Part shown: piece after piece, positions 10,331 through 20,247 of the stretch
Numbering within the stretch: the stretch's first letter is position 1
How the letters are laid out: the number at the start of each line of letters is the position of its first letter
DNA from: Pseudomonas sp. GD04019
GTDB lineage: Bacteria; Pseudomonadota; Gammaproteobacteria; Pseudomonadales; Pseudomonadaceae
Direction of reading: 5' to 3'
Length of the DNA: 64,000 bases
NCBI RefSeq assembly: GCF_029837695.1
Contig: NZ_JAOEEA010000005.1
Span: 186,001-250,000 of the forward strand
Position numbers and translations under genes: made by a program
Notes under the pieces: generated by a model
Databases searched by the model: none
Seen by the model: only the letters and a program-made list of their open reading frames with translations
What the model was told of the DNA's origin: nothing

Positions 10331-10418
10331 GGTAGGAAGCTTCTCCTCAGGCGAGAGACGTTCTAAGTATGCGAGCTATATAAGGTTCGCCCGCGCCGCC
10401 TTCAACCGAGGCTCTATT

Positions 10419-10871
10419 TCAAACTATGTCGCTTGCCTGATTCAGAGCGCTCTCGAAGAGCAGACGAGTCAGGCGCGCGACCTTCTCGCTGTTGTGCTGG
10501 CCGAGGGCTTCGCGCAGCTGCCAGGCGAGGGTGCCGCGTACCCGGCGCACGCTGGCGGTCTGGCTCTCGCCATCCGGCAGGGCATGGGGAATGCCGCGGG
10601 AAAGGCGCATAAAGCCTTTCTCGGTCAGCACCGCCTGGTCCAGGGCGTCGTAGGCGATGGTCGACTCGAAGCGGATATAGCCTTCCTCGGACAGCCACAG
10701 CAGGGCGCCCAGGCAAGCCTGGTGACGCTTGCTGGGCAGGCCGAACTCGTCGGGTTCCTCGCGGCCGATCAGGTCTTCCACATACAGCGCCACCTTGCGC
10801 GGAAAGGCCTGATAGAGCGCCAGCATGCCGCTGGCGGCATCCTTGTAGAACTCGTCGATCTGCAGGTCCAT
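10419..10871 (-). CDS. Conserved protein downstream of alaA, unknown function
   Basis: 150 residues, soluble and mostly helical. I see no signature motif. The middle (RHQACLGALLWLSEEGYIRFESTIAYDALDQAVLTEKGF) has the helix-turn-wing spacing of a winged-helix domain. The start lies 20 bases after the alaA stop on the same strand, so it is probably co-transcribed with the aminotransferase. Confidence 0.75.
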   Translation of the reverse strand: MDLQIDEFYKDAASGMLALYQAFPRKVALYVEDLIGREEPDEFGLPSKRHQACLGALLWLSEEGYIRFESTIAYDALDQAVLTEKGFMRLSRGIPHALPDGESQTASVRRVRGTLAWQLREALGQHNSEKVARLTRLLFESALNQASDIV

Positions 10872-10891
10872 GACCGAGCTGCTCTCTTAGC

Positions 10892-12103
10892 TTACTGGCG
10901 GTAGGACTTGAGGAAGTTGCCGATGCGGCCGATGGCCTGCTCCAGGTCGTCGACACGGGGCAGGGTGACCACGCGGAAGTGATCCGGCCACGGCCAGTTG
11001 AAGGCCGTGCCCTGGACGACCAGCAGCTTCTCGGAGAGCAGCAGGTCGAGGACGAACTTCTCGTCGTTGTGGATCGGGCAGACCTTGGGGTCGATCTTGG
11101 GGAAGGCGTACAGCGCGCCCATCGGCTTGACGCAGCTGACCCCGGGAATGTCGTTGAGCAGTTCCCAGGTGCGGTTGCGCTGCTCCAGCAGGCGGCCTTG
11201 CGGCAGCACCAGGTCATTGATGCTCTGGTAGCCGCCCAGGGCGGTCTGGATCGCATGCTGGCTCGGGACATTCGCACAGAGGCGCATGTTGGCCAGGATG
11301 TCGATGCCTTCGATGTAGCTGGTGGCCTTGTGCTTGGGCCCGGAGATGGCGACCCAGCCGGAGCGGAAGCCGGCTACGCGGTAGGACTTGGACAGACCGT
11401 TGAAGGTCAGGCACAGCACGTCCGGGGCCAGGGAGGCGGTGCAGATGTGCTGGGCGTCGTCGTAGAGAATCTTGTCGTAGATCTCGTCGGAGAACAGCAC
11501 CAGGTTGTGCTGGCGCGCCAGCTCGACGATGCCTTCCAGCACTTCCTTGGAATATACGGCGCCGGTCGGGTTATTCGGGTTGATCAGCACGATGGCCTTA
11601 GTGTTGCTGCTGATCTTGGCCTTGATGTCGGCCAGGTCAGGGAACCAGCCGGCCTGCTCGTCGCACAGGTAGTGCACCGGCTTGCCGCCCGCCAGGGCCA
11701 CGGAGGCGGTCCACAGCGGGTAGTCAGGAGCCGGGATCAGCACCTCGTCACCGTTGTTGAGCAGGGCCTGCATGGCCATCACGATCAGCTCGGATACGCC
11801 GTTGCCGAGATAGATGTCCTCGATGCCGACGCCTTCCACGTTCTTCTGCTGGTAGTACTGCATCACCGCCTTGCGCGCGCTGAACAGGCCCTTGGAGTCG
11901 CTGTAGCCTTGCGCGGTGGGCAGGTTGCGGATCACGTCCTGGAGGATTTCCTCCGGGGCTTCGAAACCGAACGGCGCCGGGTTGCCGATATTCAGCTTGA
12001 GGATGCGTTGGCCTTCCTCTTCCAGGCGTTTGGCGTGCTTGAGCACCGGCCCGCGGATGTCGTAGCAGACGTTGGCGAGCTTGTTCGATTTGCTGACCTG
12101 CAT
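10892..12103 (-). CDS. alaA: Glutamate-pyruvate (alanine) aminotransferase AlaA
   Basis: 403 residues. PLP-dependent class I aminotransferase that makes alanine from pyruvate and glutamate. Visible are the substrate-loop stretch NPNNPTGAVYS, the PLP-Lys motif FNGLSKSYRVAGFRSGW, and the N-terminal DIRGPVLKHAKRLEEEG typical of AlaA/YfbQ. The start MQVSKSNKLANV was chosen over longer in-frame starts whose extra ~96 residues look like antisense sequence. Confidence 0.9.
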   Translation of the reverse strand: MQVSKSNKLANVCYDIRGPVLKHAKRLEEEGQRILKLNIGNPAPFGFEAPEEILQDVIRNLPTAQGYSDSKGLFSARKAVMQYYQQKNVEGVGIEDIYLGNGVSELIVMAMQALLNNGDEVLIPAPDYPLWTASVALAGGKPVHYLCDEQAGWFPDLADIKAKISSNTKAIVLINPNNPTGAVYSKEVLEGIVELARQHNLVLFSDEIYDKILYDDAQHICTASLAPDVLCLTFNGLSKSYRVAGFRSGWVAISGPKHKATSYIEGIDILANMRLCANVPSQHAIQTALGGYQSINDLVLPQGRLLEQRNRTWELLNDIPGVSCVKPMGALYAFPKIDPKVCPIHNDEKFVLDLLLSEKLLVVQGTAFNWPWPDHFRVVTLPRVDDLEQAIGRIGNFLKSYRQ

Positions 12104-12272
12104 GATGCTGTGTCCCGATGTGAAGATGCCGCTGGCGGCGCAGGGAAAATTCGTCCTTGCCGGCTGTAACGCGGCATAAAGACTGGCGTCCAAAGAGGGA
12201 CGCATGATACGTGCGGCCCGATGCCCGGAAAAGGTACAGGTCGGGCTTTTTTCTGCCCCTGAGGTGTGCTCC

Positions 12273-12665
12273 ATGGAAAAGATCGATAAACCCCTGGAAG
12301 CCTGGCGCGACGAGCTCTCCGACGCCCAGTTCCATGTCTGCCGGCTGGGTGGCACCGAGCGTGCCTTCACCGGCGAATACCACGACAGCAAGGTGCCCGG
12401 TATCTATCACTGCGCCTGCTGCGGCGAGGCGCTGTTCGACTCCGACGCCAAGTACGATTCCGGCAGCGGCTGGCCGAGCTACTTCCAGCCGGTGAATGAC
12501 GAAGTGATCACCGAGAAGGAGGACTTCAGCCACGGCATGCATCGCATCGAGGTCAAGTGCGGCAAGTGCGATGCCCATCTGGGCCATGTCTTCCCGGATG
12601 GCCCGCGGCCTACCGGTCTGCGCTACTGCATCAACTCGGTATCGCTCAAGCTGGTGCCCAGGTAG
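12273..12665 (+). CDS. msrB: Peptide methionine-(R)-sulfoxide reductase MsrB
   Basis: 130 residues. Repairs oxidised methionine (R form). Zinc cysteines are in CxxC pairs at 47/50 and 96/99, and the catalytic Cys119 is in [15 protein letters not shown] and LGHVFPDGP are also conserved. It is divergent from alaA and is the first gene of a redox neighbourhood with gpx and ospR. Confidence 0.95.
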   Translation: MEKIDKPLEAWRDELSDAQFHVCRLGGTERAFTGEYHDSKVPGIYHCACCGEALFDSDAKYDSGSGWPSYFQPVNDEVITEKEDFSHGMHRIEVKCGKCDAHLGHVFPDGPRPTGLRYCINSVSLKLVPR

Positions 12666-12687
12666 GGCGCGGTTCTTCGATTAAGGT

Positions 12688-12718
12688 AAGGCCTGCCGAT
12701 AAGCGGGCCTTATTTTTT
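12688..12718 (+). terminator. Rho-independent terminator after msrB
   Basis: Stem AAGGCCTGC / GCGGGCCTT (one G-T pair) followed by ATTTTTT. It separates msrB from the gpx promoter. Confidence 0.8.
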
Positions 12719-12727
12719 GTACATAAA

Positions 12728-12756
12728 TTGTGTGCAATTTAATTGCTCGCTATATT
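12728..12756 (+). promoter_or_regulatory. gpx-ospR promoter with a palindromic operator in the spacer
   Basis: TTGTGT (12728-12733), 17 bases, then TATATT (12751-12756) forms a plausible sigma-70 promoter. The 13-base palindrome GCAATTTAATTGC (12734-12746) fills most of the spacer and resembles OhrR/OspR-type boxes. An oxidation-sensing MarR repressor bound here would block RNA polymerase. The fit with the downstream OspR gene is strong; binding is inferred. Confidence 0.65.
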
Positions 12757-12790
12757 CGCCTCACTTTCATCCGCAACGGAGCCGCAGGCC

Positions 12791-13276
12791 ATGAGCGACA
12801 AGCTTTTCGATATTCCCGTCACCACCATCAAGGGCGAGCAGAAGACCCTCAAGGACTTCGGTGGCAAGGCCGTGCTGGTGGTCAACACCGCCAGCAAGTG
12901 CGGTTTCACTCCGCAGTACAAGGGCCTGGAAAGCGTCTGGCAGCAGTACAAGGACAAGGGCCTGGTAGTGCTGGGCTTCCCCTGCAACCAGTTCGGCAAG
13001 CAGGAGCCGGGCGACGAGGGCGCCATCAGCGAGTTCTGTGAGCTGAACTTCGGTGTCAGTTTCCCGCTGTTCAAGAAGATCGACGTCAATGGCAGCGACG
13101 CCCACCCGCTCTACGTGCAACTGAAGAAGCGCGCGCCGGGCCTGCTCGGCAGCCAGGGCATCAAGTGGAACTTCACCAAGTTCCTGATCAGCGGCGACGG
13201 CAGCGAGATCAAGCGTTTCGCCCCGACCACCAAGCCGGAAGAGCTGACCGCCGAGATCGAAGCGCTGCTGAAATGA
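12791..13276 (+). CDS. gpx: Glutathione peroxidase family protein (cysteine type)
   Basis: 161 residues. Thiol peroxidase reducing H2O2 or organic hydroperoxides. The peroxidatic Cys37 is in NTASKCGFT, the conserved Gln in GFPCNQFGKQEPG and the Trp/Asn in KWNFTKFL. The start MSDKLFDI was chosen because the upstream extension reads through the promoter. It overlaps ospR by an ATGA, so the peroxidase and its presumed sensor are co-transcribed. Confidence 0.93.
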   Translation: MSDKLFDIPVTTIKGEQKTLKDFGGKAVLVVNTASKCGFTPQYKGLESVWQQYKDKGLVVLGFPCNQFGKQEPGDEGAISEFCELNFGVSFPLFKKIDVNGSDAHPLYVQLKKRAPGLLGSQGIKWNFTKFLISGDGSEIKRFAPTTKPEELTAEIEALLK

Positions 13277-13723
13277 GCGCATCGCACGACCTGGAGGCGC
13301 AGCTGCTGCTGGACAACCAGCTGTGCTTCAAGCTCTACGCCGCCTCGCGGGCGGTGATCCGAGCCTACAAGCCGATGCTCGACGAGCTCGGCCTGACCTA
13401 CCCGCAGTACCTGGCCATGCTGGTGCTGTGGGAGTGGCAGGCGGCACCGCCGGAGCAGGCCACTGTCAAGGCCCTGGGCGAGCGGCTGATGCTCGATTCC
13501 GGCACCCTGACGCCGTTGCTCAAGCGTCTGGAGCAGCTCGGCCTGGTGCTGCGCAGCCGCTCCAGCGCCGACGAGCGCGAACTGCGCCTGGCGCTGAGCG
13601 AAGCGGGGCTGGCGCTGCGCGAGCGGGTGCTGCCGCTGAAGAATCGTCTGCTGTGCGAGCGCGGCGTCGACCTAGGTGAGCTGGAGGGTATGCGGCAGAG
13701 CCTGGGGCAGCTGCTGGCGCTGG

Positions 13724-13740
<17 letters not shown>
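13273..13740 (+). CDS. ospR: MarR/OhrR-family peroxide-sensing repressor (OspR-like)
   Basis: 155 residues. Winged-helix regulator with an N-terminal reactive Cys18 (NQLCFKLYAASRAV) in the OhrR position, a recognition region LMLDSGTLTPLLKRLEQLGLV and the wing RSSADERELRLALSE. Context (gpx upstream, sagS downstream and convergent) matches P. aeruginosa OspR, which controls gpx. It ends 17 bases inside the convergent sagS 3' end. Confidence 0.88.
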
Positions 13741-16042
<2,302 letters not shown>

Positions 16043-16133
16043 CGGTGCGGCGGCTGAGTCCTTGGTTTCTGGCCCTGCCAAGCATAGCCCATAGCGCCGG
16101 ATGATCGGCAGTGGCGGATATGAGGAGTAAGTC

Positions 16134-17024
16134 GTGGATTCTCGTTTGAACAGCTTTCTGCAGCGCGCCGATGCCGTGCTGGAGCGCCTCGAGCCCCTGT
16201 TGCCGGCGCCGCGGGTGGCGCTGGACTGGAATACCGTGATCGCCGCGCGCTGGCAGCGCGAGGGGCGCACAGGCTATCTGCAGCCGTTGCGGGTCAGTCT
16301 CGATCTGCGGCTGTCCGACCTGGTCGGGGTGGATGCCCAGTGCGCGCAGTTGGCGCGCAACACCCGCCAGTTCGTCTCCGGCCTGCCGGCCAACCATGCC
16401 TTGCTGTGGGGCGCCCGCGGCACCGGCAAATCCTCGCTGGTGAGGGCGCTGCTGGCCGAGCACGCCGGTGCTGGCCTGCGTCTGATCGAGATCGAGCGCG
16501 ATCACCTGGCCGACCTGCCCAAGGTGGTGGATGCCCTGGCTGGGCTGGCGCAACGCTTCGTGCTGTTCTGCGACGACCTGTCGTTCGAGTCCGGCGAGGG
16601 TGATTACCGGGTGCTCAAGAGCGTGCTCGACGGTTCCCTGGAGCGCGCGCCGGACAACGTGCTGCTGTACGCCACCTCCAACCGCCGCCACCTGGTACCG
16701 GAGAAGGAGAGCGACAACGAGCATTGGCAGATGGTCGACGGCGAACTGCACCCCAACGAGGCGGTAGAGGACAAGATTGCGCTGTCCGATCGCTTCGGCC
16801 TGTGGATCTCCTTCTATCCCTTTACCCAGGAGCACTTCCTGGCGGTCGTACGCCACTGGATCGAGGTGCTGGCAGGCCAGGCCGGCCTGCAGTGGGAGTG
16901 GAGCCATGAGCTGGAAATCCTCGCCATCCGCTGGGCCCTGGGGCGCGGCAATCGCAATGGCCGCTGCGCCTACCAGTTCGCCCGCAGCTGGGTCGGCCAG
17001 CAACTGCTGGAGGTGGCGCCATGA
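16134..17024 (+). CDS. AAA+ ATPase, DUF815 family
   Basis: 296 residues. P-loop LWGARGTGKSSLVRALL near residue 90, Walker B VLFCDDLSFE near residue 142, sensor YATSNRRHL, and a C-terminal helical region. The start is a GTG with a good GAGGAG ribosome site 6-11 bases upstream. It is divergent from sagS, and its stop overlaps the next gene (ATGA). The family is widespread, but its role is not established. Confidence 0.85.
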   Translation: MDSRLNSFLQRADAVLERLEPLLPAPRVALDWNTVIAARWQREGRTGYLQPLRVSLDLRLSDLVGVDAQCAQLARNTRQFVSGLPANHALLWGARGTGKSSLVRALLAEHAGAGLRLIEIERDHLADLPKVVDALAGLAQRFVLFCDDLSFESGEGDYRVLKSVLDGSLERAPDNVLLYATSNRRHLVPEKESDNEHWQMVDGELHPNEAVEDKIALSDRFGLWISFYPFTQEHFLAVVRHWIEVLAGQAGLQWEWSHELEILAIRWALGRGNRNGRCAYQFARSWVGQQLLEVAP

Positions 17025-17503
17025 TCGACCTGCAGCAGGTCGGGCAGGGGCGCGAGGGCTATGACTTGTTGGCGGCCCAGCTGGAGTCGTTGTTGGCCGC
17101 CGAGCGCGACTTCATCGCCAACGCCGCGCAGTTCGCCGCCTTCCTGTTCCATGAGCTAGAGGAGTTGAACTGGGCCGGTTTCTATCTGAACAAGGGCGAG
17201 GAACTGGTGCTGGGGCCGTTCCAGGGCAAGGTGGCCTGCGTGCGCATCCCCTTCGGGCGCGGCGTGTGCGGCGTCGCGGCGAGCAGCCGGCAGACCCAGC
17301 GGGTCGAGGATGTGCATGCCTTCCCGGGACACATCGCCTGCGACAGCGCCTCCAACAGCGAGCTGGTGGTGCCGCTGGTCAAGGAGGGACGGTTGATCGG
17401 CGTGCTGGATCTGGACAGTCCGCGCCTGGCGCGCTTCGGCGTGGAAGATCAGCTCGGCATCGAGCGGCTGGCGGCGATCTTCCTGCGCCTGAGCGAGTGC
17501 TGA
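17021..17503 (+). CDS. msrC: Free methionine-(R)-sulfoxide reductase (GAF type, MsrC)
   Basis: 160 residues, a single GAF domain. The three cysteines of the fRMsr family are present with the family spacing: Cys73, Cys83 and Cys107 (VACVRIPFGRGVCGVAA, then HIACDSASNSELVVP). It reduces free methionine-R-sulfoxide with thioredoxin. It is translationally coupled to the DUF815 ATPase. Confidence 0.9.
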   Translation: MIDLQQVGQGREGYDLLAAQLESLLAAERDFIANAAQFAAFLFHELEELNWAGFYLNKGEELVLGPFQGKVACVRIPFGRGVCGVAASSRQTQRVEDVHAFPGHIACDSASNSELVVPLVKEGRLIGVLDLDSPRLARFGVEDQLGIERLAAIFLRLSEC

Positions 17504-17520
17504 TCTTTCGCGCGCAGCAA

Positions 17521-17547
17521 AAAGCCCGGCATTGGCCGGGCTTTTTT
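17521..17547. terminator. Bidirectional terminator between msrC and the GST gene
   Basis: Stem AAAGCCCGGC / GCCGGGCTTT with an ATTG loop and a T run on the + strand. The two flanking genes converge on it. Confidence 0.9.
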
Positions 17548-17560
17548 GTGGGCGGACGAA

Positions 17561-18223
17561 TCAGGCCTTGGCGGTTATCTTGGCGATCACCTTGAGTTCG
17601 CCGGGCAGCACGCTCTGCACGGAGTCGCGGGCCTGGATGCGCTGGTAGTGGGCCGCCAGGTGCGGCCAGCGCTCGCTGTTCAGCGTTTCGCCACCGTGTT
17701 CCATGTTCTGCAGCTGGGTGTAGATGGCCAGGTCCGCCTGGGTCAGCTCGTTGCCGACGAAATACTGGGCACCGCCCAGGGTCTGTTCCAGGTAGTCGAA
17801 ATGCTTCGGCAGCTTGGCGTTGAGGGCGCTCTGCACGGCGTCTTCGTCGCAGCTCTGGCCGAGCATGGGCTTGAGCAGGCGGTTGCGGAACACGCCGAAG
17901 GTGCACAGCGGCGCCAGCTCGTAGTCGCCATATTTCTCCAGCCAGCGCACCTTGGCCTTCTGCGCGGCGCCCTGGCCGAACAGGGCGGGGCGTTGCGGGT
18001 ACTGTTCTTCCAGGTACTGACAGATCACGCTGGAGTCGGCCAGGGTCAGGTCGCCGTCACGGAAGGCGGGAATACGCCCCAGCGGGTTGAGTTCGCGGTA
18101 CCAGTCGGGCTGGCCGAACGGGGTGACGATTTCCAGCTGGTAGTCCAGGCCCTTCTCGATCAGGCAAAGGCGCAGTTTGCGTACGAACGGGGATAGCGGC
18201 GCGCCGTAGACGATCAGGCTCAT
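17561..18223 (-). CDS. Glutathione S-transferase
   Basis: 220 residues. The thioredoxin-like N-terminal domain has the glutathione-site stretch LSPFVRKLRLCLIEKGLDY, the cis-Pro NPLGRIPAF and the ADSSVICQYLE motif, and is followed by a helical C-terminal domain. The substrate is unknown; stress-related conjugation is likely given the redox genes nearby. It lies 21 bases downstream of a membrane-anchored coiled-coil gene on the same strand. Confidence 0.9.
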   Translation of the reverse strand: MSLIVYGAPLSPFVRKLRLCLIEKGLDYQLEIVTPFGQPDWYRELNPLGRIPAFRDGDLTLADSSVICQYLEEQYPQRPALFGQGAAQKAKVRWLEKYGDYELAPLCTFGVFRNRLLKPMLGQSCDEDAVQSALNAKLPKHFDYLEQTLGGAQYFVGNELTQADLAIYTQLQNMEHGGETLNSERWPHLAAHYQRIQARDSVQSVLPGELKVIAKITAKA

Positions 18224-18244
18224 GGGATTCCTTGCAGGGGCAGA

Positions 18245-19009
18245 TCAGTCGTAGACGTTCTTCTTCTTCCACTCGTCTTCGCCGAGGGACTTGAGGCCGT
18301 CGGTCAGCTCGCTGGCTTCCTCGACGGGCTTGGTCTTTTCCAGTACCACCGCATTGGCACGGGCCAGTAGATCTTCCAGCTGCTGCAGTTGGTTCTGGTA
18401 GCGCGCCGGGTCGGGCTGCTTGCGCAGGTATTGCACGCCGCGCTCGTAGGCCAGGCGGGCCTGGCCGGGCTGGCCCTGCTGCATGGACTGCTGGCCGAGG
18501 TTGCTGAAGAACTCGAAATGCAGCTGCACCAGCATGTGGCGAATCTCGCCCAGCCAGCGCTTGGCCTCGTTGGCCGGCAGCAGGTTTTCCTGGGCGGCGC
18601 GGGTGACCTGGCTGTGGAAGTTTTCCAGCAGGAAGCGGATGTCCTTGGCCTTGGCCTCGGTCAGTATCTGCTGTGGCGGGTTGCGAACCGGGATGGCGTC
18701 GCCCTTGGCGACCAGCTCGCGCAGTTCGGCCATGCGGTTCTTCAGATTGGCGTTCTGCTTGTCCAGTTGCAGCAGGCGCTCACCGAACTGCAGCTCGAAG
18801 CGGCTGAGCAGGAGCTTGAGGGCGGGGCCCATCAACTGGCCCGGCATGTTCTCGGAAACGTCACGGCTACGCCGTACCCGGTCGTTGAGATCGGCCTTGA
18901 GGCGAGCTTTCTCCAGCTTGCTATTCTCGACCATATGGTTGACATAACCGATCAGGAACAGCACCACGATGCCGGCGACTACTAGCGCGGTGATGACGAT
19001 TGGGGACAC
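18245..19009 (-). CDS. Membrane-anchored coiled-coil protein, unknown function
   Basis: 254 residues. One N-terminal membrane helix (~5-23) is followed by a long soluble helical region with coiled-coil character (LQLDKQNANLKNRMAELRELV) and a TPR-like stretch near residues 175-205 (QQGQPGQARLAYERGVQYLRK). No enzymatic motif. It is conserved next to the tRNA-Glu/Gly cluster in Pseudomonas as I recall. Confidence 0.75.
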   Translation of the reverse strand: MSPIVITALVVAGIVVLFLIGYVNHMVENSKLEKARLKADLNDRVRRSRDVSENMPGQLMGPALKLLLSRFELQFGERLLQLDKQNANLKNRMAELRELVAKGDAIPVRNPPQQILTEAKAKDIRFLLENFHSQVTRAAQENLLPANEAKRWLGEIRHMLVQLHFEFFSNLGQQSMQQGQPGQARLAYERGVQYLRKQPDPARYQNQLQQLEDLLARANAVVLEKTKPVEEASELTDGLKSLGEDEWKKKNVYD

Positions 19010-19128
19010 CCTGGAACCTCCCGTTGCGCTCTTATTTTCTCGAGTGTAGTGCGTTAGCCATCATGCTGATAGCGCTGTATGAGTTTCTGAGGCGAAGTCT
19101 TTGATTTAGAAAAAGTTTTGATTGAGGG

Positions 19129-19157
19129 TTGACGCTCTGGCCAAGGCTCCATAGAAT
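19129..19157 (+). promoter_or_regulatory. Strong promoter of the tRNA-Glu/tRNA-Gly operon
   Basis: TTGACG (19129-19134), 17-base spacer, TAGAAT (19152-19157), followed by a GC-rich discriminator (GCGCGCC). This is the form expected of a stringently controlled stable-RNA promoter. Confidence 0.8.
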
Positions 19158-19230
19158 GCGCGCCACTTTCAGCGTGTTGGCGAAAGTCGATTCGAGGAAA
19201 GTTGGGATGCTGTTACAAGCTCCTGGCCAC

Positions 19231-19306
19231 GTCCCCTTCGTCTAGTGGCCTAGGACACCGCCCTTTCACGGCGGTAACAGGGGTTCGAGTCCCCTAGGGG
19301 ACGCCA
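19231..19306 (+). tRNA. tRNA-Glu (TTC), copy 1
   Basis: 76 bases including the encoded CCA. Acceptor stem GTCCCCT / AGGGGAC, anticodon loop CTTTCAC (anticodon TTC) and T loop GGTTCGAGTCC. It is identical to the copy at 19487. Confidence 0.97.
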
Positions 19307-19307
19307 T

Positions 19308-19383
<76 letters not shown>

Positions 19384-19393
19384 GTTTACGAAG

Positions 19394-19416
19394 CGCCGCT
19401 CACCGAGCGGCGTTTT
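19394..19416 (+). terminator. Hairpin with T run between the two tRNA pairs
   Basis: Stem CGCCGCTC / GAGCGGCG followed by TTTT. It could terminate part of the transcripts or serve as a processing stem. Confidence 0.6.
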
Positions 19417-19486
19417 GATTAGAGTTCCAAGGTCGGTGGTAACATCGGCTGGAAACACCGGGAAGCTGTTGTAAGCTCCGGGCCAC

Positions 19487-19562
19487 GTCCCCTTCGTCTA
19501 GTGGCCTAGGACACCGCCCTTTCACGGCGGTAACAGGGGTTCGAGTCCCCTAGGGGACGCCA
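19487..19562 (+). tRNA. tRNA-Glu (TTC), copy 2
   Basis: Identical to 19231-19306. The ~30 bases upstream are also similar to those upstream of copy 1, so the duplication covers more than the tRNA itself. Confidence 0.97.
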
Positions 19563-19581
19563 TTTTCGTACCAAGTTGCAT

Positions 19582-19657
<76 letters not shown>

Positions 19658-19665
19658 AATTCACG

Positions 19666-19692
19666 AAACGCCACCCCATCGGGTGGCGTTTT
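19666..19692 (+). terminator. Terminator of the tRNA operon
   Basis: Stem ACGCCACCC / GGGTGGCGT with a short loop and TTTT, just after tRNA-Gly copy 2. Confidence 0.85.
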
Positions 19693-19716
19693 CGTTTGTG
19701 CGCGATTCAGTCATGG

Positions 19717-19752
19717 AAAAAGGCCCGCCGGCAATGCCGTGCGGGCTTTTTC
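19717..19752 (-). terminator. Terminator of the leftward gene 19766-20176
   Basis: AAAAAGGCCCGC pairs with GCGGGCTTTTT around an inner CGGCAATGCCG hairpin. It is flanked by A and T runs, so it can act on either strand. Confidence 0.75.
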
Positions 19753-19765
19753 GTTTACTGCCGGC

Positions 19766-20176
19766 TCAGTGCTTGGCGCTGTCGTCGGGCAGGGCCAGCA
19801 GCTGCTTCTCGCGGTTCCAGTCGAACGGCTCGTCGTTCTCCTCGGCCTCGAAGCGGCGCTCGTCGAGGCGCTGGAACAGTTCGATCTCTTCATCCGGCAT
19901 GAAATGCAGGCAGTCGCCACCGAAGAACCACAGCAGGTCACGCGGCACCAGGTGGGCGATCTGCGGGTAGCGGTGGAACACCTGGCTGATGATGTCCTGG
20001 CCCAGGTACAGGCTGCTCTCCGGATCGCTTGGCAGCTGGGCCAGCAGCTCGTCGAAGCGTTCGAGGAACAGCGCGTGGGTGTCGTCTTCCACCTGCTCGG
20101 CCTCGCCCAGGGCGACCAGGATGCCGCGCAGGTGGGCGAGCAGGGCGAGATGGTGGTCGAGGTAGGCAGTGGCCAT
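19766..20176 (-). CDS. PA2817-like conserved protein, unknown function
   Basis: 136 residues, soluble and acidic. Helical N-terminus, then VFHRYPQIAHLVPRDLLWFFGGDCLHFMPDEEI, a conserved-looking core with Trp, Phe and His. No recognised domain. It lies 71 bases downstream of the FadE-type gene on the same strand and ahead of its own terminator. Confidence 0.75.
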   Translation of the reverse strand: MATAYLDHHLALLAHLRGILVALGEAEQVEDDTHALFLERFDELLAQLPSDPESSLYLGQDIISQVFHRYPQIAHLVPRDLLWFFGGDCLHFMPDEEIELFQRLDERRFEAEENDEPFDWNREKQLLALPDDSAKH

Positions 20177-20247
20177 GGCGGATGTCCTTTAAAACGAAAA
20201 CGGGCGCGGAGTATAAGGCTCCGCGCCCGTGCTGTCCCGAACGGGGC

